The notes below the pieces were generated by a model. It had not been told where the DNA came from and did not search any database. It saw only the letters and a list, made by a program, of their open reading frames with translations. The position numbers and the translations under genes were made by a program. This document shows positions 1 through 5,276 of a stretch of DNA of 15,585 nt, piece by piece (the stretch's first letter is position 1; each line of letters begins with the position of its first letter). The stretch is from contig CALMVM010000472.1 of the NCBI GenBank assembly GCA_937873255.1, positions 1-15,585 on the forward strand, in the 5' to 3' direction. Source of the DNA: an uncultured Verrucomicrobiota bacterium (GTDB lineage Bacteria; Verrucomicrobiota; Verrucomicrobiia; Chthoniobacterales; SZAS-18).

Positions 1-660
1 AAACACGCCTCGGGCTAACTCTCCCTGTGGCTCGGAAAAGTGGGTCTCGTCACTTCGACGATCAATGGGTTGTCGTGAATTGATCCAGACACCGTGCCGT
101 CGTTTTTTGTCGAACCACCAGCGAACTTCACCGTCTTTCGAGGATACCAACACACATTCGTGTTTGTTAAGCATGACAAAGCGAATCGCCGCCGCAGTTA
201 AAGACACCTGAAACTCGCTCGCCATGTCACTGATGGTTTTGAGCGACGGCTCCGTGGTTTCGCACAATGGGCGCACTAAGTGGGTTGGCATCAACAATTC
301 CGAGGCGAAGATGTTTGCTTCCGTTTCGAGCGGACTTTTTTTGTAATCGCGCAGATCGGCGGCAGAGCAGACGAACCACTGGGAAGTAGTGTGCAGCTCC
401 CAGTGTCCAAGTTCGTGGGCAATGGCAAAACGGCGGCGGCCGATCTCGTGAATTTTGCCACTCACACGGATGATCCCTTTGCGCCCCTTTCTGACCAGTC
501 TCGCTTCACAACCATCGACGGAGCCACTGGTGACGAAAACGCCACGATCCATGGCGATATCCTCAACACAAACTTTCCCTGGCTGATCGATGCCGTAGGC
601 CTGGGCGAGCTGATACGCGGCCCCTTGCGCCTTCAGATTACTGCTCGGGGAGACCATCAT
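1..660 (-). CDS. ImmA/IrrE-family zinc metallopeptidase (partial, 3' end beyond window)
   Basis: Reading the minus strand from ATG at 658-660 gives 220 residues with no stop before the window edge. The zinc-peptidase signature is clear: HELGHWELH at residues 82-90 (H82, E83, H86) followed by ETEANIFASELLMP at 112-125, whose acidic residues supply the third zinc ligand. This layout is typical of the ImmA/IrrE (COG2856) family. Members cleave a repressor or regulatory partner, as ImmA does for ImmR of ICEBs1 and IrrE/PprI for DdrO. A second ATG directly follows the first. The start overlaps the 3' end of the upstream gene by 23 bp, which implies translational coupling in a three-gene operon with the sigma-like gene. 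The residues beyond about 175 have no recognised domain. The family call is secure. The substrate is unknown, and the neighbouring 143-residue or sigma-like proteins are natural candidates. Confidence 0.92.
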   Translation of the reverse strand, partial: MMVSPSSNLKAQGAAYQLAQAYGIDQPGKVCVEDIAMDRGVFVTSGSVDGCEARLVRKGRKGIIRVSGKIHEIGRRRFAIAHELGHWELHTTSQWFVCSAADLRDYKKSPLETEANIFASELLMPTHLVRPLCETTEPSLKTISDMASEFQVSLTAAAIRFVMLNKHECVLVSSKDGEVRWWFDKKRRHGVWINSRQPIDRRSDETHFSEPQGELARGVF

Positions 661-1069
661 CGGTGTCGTCCAGTAAAGCGATGTCTTCGATGAGGCTATT
701 CAAATCCGCCTCGGAAGAATCCTCGAATTTTCTAAATAAAACAGCCATCTGCGGATCGTTCCCGAACGCCTCCTGTAGAAATTGATGCAGCTGCTCTTTG
801 GTCTGATTTATTGGTTGCAGAGGAACCAACTTCTTTAATCGCGCCAGCATATCCATGCGTTTGGACCGGGCTGACTCCAAACGGTGCTGGCCCTTGGCTT
901 TGGCTACCAGATTTTCGATTCTGCGCTTTAGCCTTGGTACATTCACCGAAGCCTTGCGTAGCTCGGCTTGAATTTCTTCTCTCGTCGGCGTCGCCGACGC
1001 TGGTTCACTCAAGAAGTTGGAGAGCGCCTGGACCGCGTCGGTGGCGGGGGTGGAAGGCTGGTCAGGCAT
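638..1069 (-). CDS. Hypothetical helical protein between sigma-like and ImmA genes
   Basis: The gene encodes 143 residues and I do not recognise a named family. The middle (about 31-85) is rich in Lys, Arg, Glu and Leu and looks helical or coiled-coil. The C-terminal tail is acidic (SSEADLNSLIEDIALLDDTDD), and there is no signal peptide or membrane segment. It starts 5 bp after the stop of the sigma-like gene and overlaps the ImmA/IrrE start, so the three are almost certainly co-transcribed and coupled. From position alone it could be a regulator of the sigma-like protein, or the substrate or chaperone of the peptidase. That is inference; no motif proves it. Codon use and tight packing make it a real gene. 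Confidence 0.8.
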   Translation of the reverse strand: MPDQPSTPATDAVQALSNFLSEPASATPTREEIQAELRKASVNVPRLKRRIENLVAKAKGQHRLESARSKRMDMLARLKKLVPLQPINQTKEQLHQFLQEAFGNDPQMAVLFRKFEDSSEADLNSLIEDIALLDDTDDGLPEQ

Positions 1070-1074
1070 GGGGA

Positions 1075-1713
1075 TCAGAGAGCAGTAGAGCCGATGGCAT
1101 AAAGGTGTTTTGCCCGAAAATCGGGCAGCTTTCGTTCCATTCGCTTCTTAGCGTTGGTAATTTCCTGTTCGGAAACCTGGAGTTTTGCGGCGACTTCGGC
1201 GCGTTTCCAAGTTCCTTCCAAGAAGCAGTCGAGCAGACGTTGGATGAGGGGGTCTTCGGCAAAAAATTCAATGAGCGCTGAAAAGATCGCGTCATTTTCG
1301 GCCTCTTCTTCGCGGCGGATAGCAGTTTGTGCAGGCGTGAGAGCTTGCTGGTCGGCCAGCAGGGCGAAATAGTCGCGGTCCTCGCCGTCCTTCGGTTCCG
1401 GCGGTGCGCTCTCGTTCCGGTTGACCTTGGAATTTGCCAGGTGGCTGACTTCGCTGTCGATAATATCGCAGCAAAATCCGAAGAGCTTGGGATGCTGGAC
1501 GGGATCCCACGCTCGTTTGCCGAGGAGCAAATCCTCCACGGCCTCAGCAACAATGTCTTCCGCGAGGGTGCCCGCTGGAAGGGTGCCGTTGCGGGCTGAC
1601 TTCCAGGTTTTACCCCGGATTTGGTTCAAGGCGTAGAACGCCAAGCGTTCGAGGAACTCGTCGGTGACTTCCTGCTCGAACCGAGCGCGAGCTTCCGGGG
1701 TGAGCGATGCCAT
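1075..1713 (-). CDS. Sigma-70/ECF-like RNA polymerase sigma factor
   Basis: The protein has 212 residues. Residues about 15-95 resemble a diverged sigma-70 region 2: helices with AEDIVAEAVEDLLLG, then WDP and a hydrophobic LFGFCCDIIDSEVSHL stretch. Residues about 137-197 resemble region 4, with a helix-turn-helix around 168-192 (KRAEVAAKLQVSEQEITNAK) followed by a basic RMERKL helix. An acidic linker (about 100-125) separates them, and the length fits ECF-type factors. It heads a minus-strand operon with a 143-residue protein and an ImmA/IrrE peptidase and is divergent from the Bil operon across 175 bp. A role in transcribing element genes, possibly controlled by proteolysis, is inferred from context. 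The alternative is a sigma-like DNA-binding regulator with no polymerase role. Start ATG at 1711-1713; no strong ribosome site seen. Confidence 0.8.
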   Translation of the reverse strand: MASLTPEARARFEQEVTDEFLERLAFYALNQIRGKTWKSARNGTLPAGTLAEDIVAEAVEDLLLGKRAWDPVQHPKLFGFCCDIIDSEVSHLANSKVNRNESAPPEPKDGEDRDYFALLADQQALTPAQTAIRREEEAENDAIFSALIEFFAEDPLIQRLLDCFLEGTWKRAEVAAKLQVSEQEITNAKKRMERKLPDFRAKHLYAIGSTAL

Positions 1714-1766
1714 GGGTTTGTAAAATGTGGTGCATAGAGGTCCCTACAATCTGCCGAACGAAAAGT

Positions 1767-1797
1767 GAAAATTTCCACGCGATCTACGGAAAATTTC
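1767..1797. promoter_or_regulatory. Inverted repeat in the sigma-like/bilA divergent promoter region
   Basis: Arms GAAAATTTCC (1767-1776) and GGAAAATTTC (1788-1797) face each other around a central GATC (1781-1784). The arms are AT-rich and nearly palindromic in themselves, so they also read as a direct repeat of GAAAATTTC at 22-bp pitch. The site lies between the divergent starts at 1713 and 1889, closer to the sigma-like gene. An operator for a dimeric regulator is plausible; the binder is unknown. Confidence 0.4.
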
Positions 1798-1841
1798 GTC
1801 GGCGACTCGGCATTAGCTCTATGTCGGGTGAACTAAAACAT

Positions 1842-1866
1842 GGAGCCTTAATCTAACCCAGGCTCC
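1842..1866 (+). promoter_or_regulatory. Hairpin just upstream of bilA
   Basis: GGAGCCT (1842-1848) pairs with AGGCTCC (1860-1866) across an 11-base loop, ending 22 bp before the bilA ATG. There is no T-run after it, so it is not a typical intrinsic terminator. It could be a 5'-UTR element affecting Bil expression, or an operator. Function is inferred only from position. Confidence 0.35.
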
Positions 1867-1888
1867 CGCTCGGCATCGAGAAAAAACA

Positions 1889-2374
1889 ATGAAAGACATT
1901 GAAATCTATGTACATACCGCCCATCGCCGCGAGCCCGAGTTGATCACGATCAGCGAAGGTGGAACCGTCGAGGAGTTGCTGATCCGAATCGCTCCCGGCG
2001 AGCACGCCGAAATGGTGCTTTTCGTGGAAGACGAGGAGCAGCCCCGTGAGCGGCACCACCACCTCCACGACTGCCACATCCAGCATCGTCACCACGTTCA
2101 CATCCACCGCTGCCGCGAGTTGGAAGTGCGCGTCTCCTACAACGGCGCGAAGCACGAGCACAAATTCGCTCCGGCCAAGACGGTCGAAAAGGTGCTCCAC
2201 TGGGCGCTGGGAGCTTTCGGGTTGAAGGGACACGACGCGATGAACAAGGTGCTGCGGCTGGCGCAGGGCGGTGACGAACTGCCCGAGGCCGCCCACATCG
2301 GGTCCTTCGTGAAGGCGGAGCAGCATTGCGTCTTGGATCTCCACCTCACGGTGCACCGCAACGTCAACGGATAA
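1889..2374 (+). CDS. bilA: ISG15-like tandem beta-grasp ubiquitin-like protein (BilA-like)
   Basis: The protein has 161 residues with two beta-grasp-like repeats. The first (about 3-76) starts with IEIYVHTAHR; the second (about 77-155) starts with LEVRVSYNG. Two ubiquitin-like units in one chain are the hallmark of the ISG15-like proteins of Bil systems. It is the first gene of an operon whose next genes encode E2-, JAMM- and E1-like proteins, which makes the role as the conjugated modifier very likely. Between the two units lies an exceptionally His-rich stretch (residues 56-73 hold ten His, with Cys 62 and 75 nearby), which may bind metal. The chain ends in Asn-Gly (G161) with no residues after it. 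Letters A-D follow operon order in the published Bil systems. Start ATG at 1889; the ribosome site is weak (GAGAAAAAAC). Confidence 0.88.
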   Translation: MKDIEIYVHTAHRREPELITISEGGTVEELLIRIAPGEHAEMVLFVEDEEQPRERHHHLHDCHIQHRHHVHIHRCRELEVRVSYNGAKHEHKFAPAKTVEKVLHWALGAFGLKGHDAMNKVLRLAQGGDELPEAAHIGSFVKAEQHCVLDLHLTVHRNVNG

Positions 2375-2377
2375 AGC

Positions 2378-2857
2378 ATGAGCCCTGACGAGGCGATCTT
2401 CCGTGCCCATTTTGCTTCCCCCGCGTTCCAGGACGGCCTGGACCGGGGGCGGTGGGGACTGTACGAATCGAGCGAGACGTGGCCACACGTCATCCTGTGG
2501 GTGCCAGCCGACCAGGCCGTCTTGGCGGCTGGACGCCTCTACCTCCGCTTCGACCTGGAGCGTTACCCGCAGCAAGCGCCTACCGCCTGCCCGTGGGACA
2601 TTGAGCACAACACCGCACTGCCGCGAGACAAGTGGCCGAAACATTCCGGCAGCCAACCCAATCCTATCACTCAGGTTTTCGGCTCAAGCTGGAGCCCAGT
2701 CGCCCTGTACGCCCCCTGTGATCGCGTGGCGATGCGAGGGCACGACGTATGGGCGCAACAGCACCCCGATCTCTGGTGGCAACCGCGTTTTAGCCTCGTC
2801 GTGTACCTCGATTTCGTCCACGGCATCCTCAACCGCCAAAAGTATGCGCTCGCGTGA
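2378..2857 (+). CDS. bilB: E2-like ubiquitin-conjugating enzyme (BilB-like)
   Basis: The 159-residue protein has features of bacterial E2/UBC-fold proteins: a YLRFDLERYPQQAP stretch (about 55-68) in place of the E2 YPxxPP segment, and YAPCDR with C114 as the likely thioester cysteine. It then has a C-terminal run of GHDVW, HPDLWW and YLDFVHGILN that is typical of this prokaryotic E2 group. C71 is another cysteine but lies in the YP segment. Role: it accepts the activated ubiquitin-like protein from the E1-like BilD and passes it to target lysines. The gene starts 3 bp after bilA and its 3' end overlaps the JAMM gene by 14 bp, showing tight coupling. The assignment of C114 as catalytic is by family analogy. 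Confidence 0.85.
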   Translation: MSPDEAIFRAHFASPAFQDGLDRGRWGLYESSETWPHVILWVPADQAVLAAGRLYLRFDLERYPQQAPTACPWDIEHNTALPRDKWPKHSGSQPNPITQVFGSSWSPVALYAPCDRVAMRGHDVWAQQHPDLWWQPRFSLVVYLDFVHGILNRQKYALA

Positions 2858-3314
2858 GATAACAATTTCTTACCTACTCTGGTTTCGGCTGATGGGGCAG
2901 CTCCGGCGCCGTGGCCGTGGGGTGCGAGAAAGCGGAGCGTTTCTGCTGGGAAAAATTGGTGCCCAGAAGGTGTCTGAATTCATTTGCTACGATGATCTTG
3001 ATCCACACGCGCTCGACACCGGGATCATCGACTTCGACGGCGCGGGCTATGGGCCGTTGTGGGAACATTGCGAGCGCAGGAAAATGCACGTGCTCGCCGA
3101 TGTGCATACGCACCCCGGAGCTTGGACGGGGCAAAGCGGATCGGATCGCGCCTACCCGATGATTTCGCAGCCGGGCCATGTGGCACTCATCGTGCCGCAC
3201 TATGCCACCCGCAAAGGTCAGACATCAAAAGGGGTTGGCGTGCACGAGTATCTCGGTGACCACGAGTGGAAATCCGGGAGAAATGCGACCCGAGTCAGTC
3301 TCACCCTGTTTTGA
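2844..3314 (+). CDS. bilC: JAMM/JAB-domain deconjugase (BilC-like)
   Basis: The 156-residue protein carries an intact JAMM zinc-isopeptidase motif: E29 in RESGAFLLG, then H88-x-H90-x7-S98-x2-D101 (DVHTHPGAWTGQSGSDR). These are the metal ligands and general base of JAB1/MPN+ enzymes. In Bil operons this enzyme removes the ubiquitin-like protein from targets and/or trims its precursor. I chose ATG 2844 because the N-terminal strand and helix preceding the catalytic Glu belong to the JAB fold; the open frame continues further upstream to 2403, but that part is a shadow of the E2 gene. The gene overlaps bilB by 14 bp and ends 3 bp before the E1 gene. A later ATG (residue 17) would cut into the fold. 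Confidence 0.9.
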   Translation: MRSREITISYLLWFRLMGQLRRRGRGVRESGAFLLGKIGAQKVSEFICYDDLDPHALDTGIIDFDGAGYGPLWEHCERRKMHVLADVHTHPGAWTGQSGSDRAYPMISQPGHVALIVPHYATRKGQTSKGVGVHEYLGDHEWKSGRNATRVSLTLF

Positions 3315-3317
3315 TCT

Positions 3318-4700
3318 ATGGATCTACCCGACGAAAACAATCACAACCGCCTCGCGCGGGCGCTTATTGAACGACACGGATGCAGCTACGAGGAGGCGCT
3401 AACGATGCTTGATGGGTTTCGGCTGCATCTGGTCGGCGGTGAGCAACTCGTAAATAACCGCGCTTACCAAGCTGCGCTGCTCACCGCCGTGAATACTGGC
3501 AAGCGCGCCTTCCTGGGCGGCGTGACCGTGCAGATGCCACGAAACATGCCGAGCGCCTTGCCGTGGCCTGGAAACAAACGGCTCGATCAGATCGTCGAGG
3601 AACTCGGTGCTCAAATTGTTTCGGAACCGCCCGACGCGACAAGTCAGACGCTGGCGATTGGCGGCACTCTTGGAGACAGCGGCCACGACGACCTCACGGT
3701 CCTCGCGTCTGGTTGGCGTGGGGGTCTGGCCCCCGCACAGGAAAACTTTCGCTTGCCGCCGGGTCCTGATCATCCTGTGGGCGGCGTTCTGGCAGGTGCC
3801 CTCGGAGTTGCGCGGGGGTTTCTGCGCGTCTCGGAGTTGAGTACGCGTTTCGTGACTTCACCCGTCGGCTATTCACTTTGGGAGCCGGGGGGCAACTGGT
3901 TGGACGACGATGCGGCTGGTCCCGAGCTGGCGTATCTGCCCCAGCACCTTTGGGTGCTGGGGCTGGGCCATCTCGGGCAGGCATTTCTGTGGAATGTGGG
4001 GCTGCTACCGTTCTCGACACCATCAGACCTCGAAATGGTCTTGCAGGATTACGACAGGATTGCTCCTGCCAATCGAAGTGCCGGGCTACTTTATGGCGAG
4101 CAACCTGCCGGCTTGCTCAAAACCAGGCTGTGCGCGCAGTGGTTGGAAGCACGCGGGTTCGCAACCAAACTTGTGGAACGTAAATTTGATCAGACGCTCC
4201 GTCTCGACGGCGCGGAGAAGTTTGTCGCGTTTTGCGGTTTCGATAAAGCATTGCCCCGCACCTACCTCGAAATGCCTGGGTTCAAATGCATTGTCGAATG
4301 CGGCTTAGGTTCAGGTGCCGACGATTTCGATCAGATCGATTTCCATACCTTTCCGTCCGCCGCACAGTCTCCGGAATCGCTGTGGTCGGCTCAAGACGAG
4401 GTCGTAGGTGGTGTCAGCGACAATCTGCGCCGCGCCTACCAGCGCCCGGATGAACCATGCGGAATCCTCGGGGAAACATTGGCGAACAAATCGTTATCCT
4501 CCTCGTTTGTCGGTGCGTTCGCGGGCGCGGTGGCGTTGGGGGAAGTTTTGCGCGGGCTGCACGGTGGCGGCAGTTGTGAGGCGGCGACTTTTCGGCTGCG
4601 GAGCAACTCGTCACCGCAAACTGTAACGATTCCGTCGAGAATTATGCCGCTCGCCGAGTGCGGTTTCCTCAATGCTCATTGCTCTCCGCAATATATTTGA
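3318..4700 (+). CDS. bilD: E1/ThiF-like activating enzyme (BilD-like)
   Basis: The protein has 460 residues. An N-terminal region (about 1-205) of unassigned fold precedes a ThiF/E1 nucleotide-binding domain, with GLGHLG at 215-220 (LWVLGLGHLGQAF), an acidic DYD at 244-246 and ANR at 251-253, matching the ATP/Mg-binding D...N-R arrangement of E1 enzymes. C381 in PCGILGETLANKS, followed by SSFVGAFAGAVALGEVLR, is the likely catalytic or conserved cysteine. The enzyme should adenylate the C-terminal glycine of BilA and load the E2. It is the last gene of the four-gene operon, 3 bp after bilC, with no further plus-strand gene close by. Function is by family and context; the E1 fold is clear. Confidence 0.88.
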   Translation: MDLPDENNHNRLARALIERHGCSYEEALTMLDGFRLHLVGGEQLVNNRAYQAALLTAVNTGKRAFLGGVTVQMPRNMPSALPWPGNKRLDQIVEELGAQIVSEPPDATSQTLAIGGTLGDSGHDDLTVLASGWRGGLAPAQENFRLPPGPDHPVGGVLAGALGVARGFLRVSELSTRFVTSPVGYSLWEPGGNWLDDDAAGPELAYLPQHLWVLGLGHLGQAFLWNVGLLPFSTPSDLEMVLQDYDRIAPANRSAGLLYGEQPAGLLKTRLCAQWLEARGFATKLVERKFDQTLRLDGAEKFVAFCGFDKALPRTYLEMPGFKCIVECGLGSGADDFDQIDFHTFPSAAQSPESLWSAQDEVVGGVSDNLRRAYQRPDEPCGILGETLANKSLSSSFVGAFAGAVALGEVLRGLHGGGSCEAATFRLRSNSSPQTVTIPSRIMPLAECGFLNAHCSPQYI

Positions 4701-4748
4701 GTCATTGGTCTTTGCTGACGATCATGGTCGCTTTGCCGTTGGGTATTT

Positions 4749-4961
4749 CTAGGTTTTTCCGCCGCCATTAGTACGGATACTTTGCAGTGTTTCAGCAATC
4801 GCATCCTCCAACGTGATTTCACCGCGTATCCATGCCTCCGACAATGCCTCGGTTTCCGCCGAGAGAAATCCGTCGAGGCCCTCCAAAGATAAGCTGTGGC
4901 GGGAAGCCTCATGAATCTGGCGTCTAGACCGCATCTCTTCGGCGGTGATTAAGGGAATCAT
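4749..4961 (-). CDS. VbhA-like Fic antitoxin (orphan)
   Basis: The small protein (70 residues) matches the VbhA class of Fic antitoxins. It has the inhibitory [S/T]xxxE[G/N] motif as S23-L-S-L-E27-G28, then a helix with EALSEAWIRGEITLEDAIAETL, the usual GeIs/EEAI pattern at the C-terminus. In this family the inhibitory glutamate enters the Fic active site and blocks AMP transfer. A fic gene normally follows directly downstream, but here only 48 bp separate the stop from the end of bilD on the other strand, and no HPFxxGNG motif is seen nearby. It is therefore an orphan antitoxin or the remnant of a lost pair. It is convergent with the Bil operon. An in-frame ATG at residue 10 is an alternative start. 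Confidence 0.65.
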   Translation of the reverse strand: MIPLITAEEMRSRRQIHEASRHSLSLEGLDGFLSAETEALSEAWIRGEITLEDAIAETLQSIRTNGGGKT

Positions 4962-4993
4962 TTAGAGAATGTTAAGGCTATATTTAAGCATAG

Positions 4994-5034
4994 CGAAAAC
5001 AGGCCAGAAGCAGAAATCAAAACGGCTGTTTTCG
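4994..5034. promoter_or_regulatory. 9-bp inverted repeat upstream of the VbhA-like gene
   Basis: CGAAAACAG (4994-5002) and CTGTTTTCG (5026-5034) form a perfect 9-bp inverted repeat with 23 bases between the arms. It sits 33 bp upstream of the antitoxin start. An antitoxin operator is possible; a five-T run near 5040 makes a weak plus-strand terminator the alternative. Confidence 0.35.
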
Positions 5035-5090
5035 GCACCTTTTTCACGCTGAAAAGTTGCAGGTGCAGGGTTCAGGGGTTTGCTTGCTAA

Positions 5091-5276
5091 ATGAACGAGA
5101 CGACCGCCGACCCAATATTGGCAGAAGAGAACGGAATGCCCACGCTGGAGCCGTCGAAAAAGACCTATCCAAAAACGAAACTTTCGCCTGGAGTCCGGGC
5201 ATTCATCCACCGGATGGCCGAGAATCTGAACACCCACGATCCCAACGTGCCCAAGGGTAGAAATCGGCGGTATTAA
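5091..5276 (+). CDS. Small hypothetical protein
   Basis: The 61-residue ORF is charged and Pro/Asn-containing, with a basic end (NVPKGRNRRY). I recognise no domain, signal peptide or membrane segment. It converges on the relaxase gene, and the two stops share the palindrome TTAA at 5273-5276. Codon use looks coding, and the overlapping open frames in this stretch look worse. No clear ribosome site precedes the ATG. It may be a small accessory protein of the transfer region, but nothing in the sequence shows what it does. Confidence 0.5.
   Translation: MNETTADPILAEENGMPTLEPSKKTYPKTKLSPGVRAFIHRMAENLNTHDPNVPKGRNRRY

Noticed and set aside
280..693. A 137-codon plus-strand open frame opposite the ImmA/IrrE gene
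   Set aside because: The minus strand has an unambiguous HELGH peptidase motif; the plus frame is its shadow.
1853..2656. A 267-codon minus-strand open frame opposite bilA and bilB
   Set aside because: Spans the border of two clearly assigned genes and has the Val/Leu/Arg-rich look of an antisense shadow.
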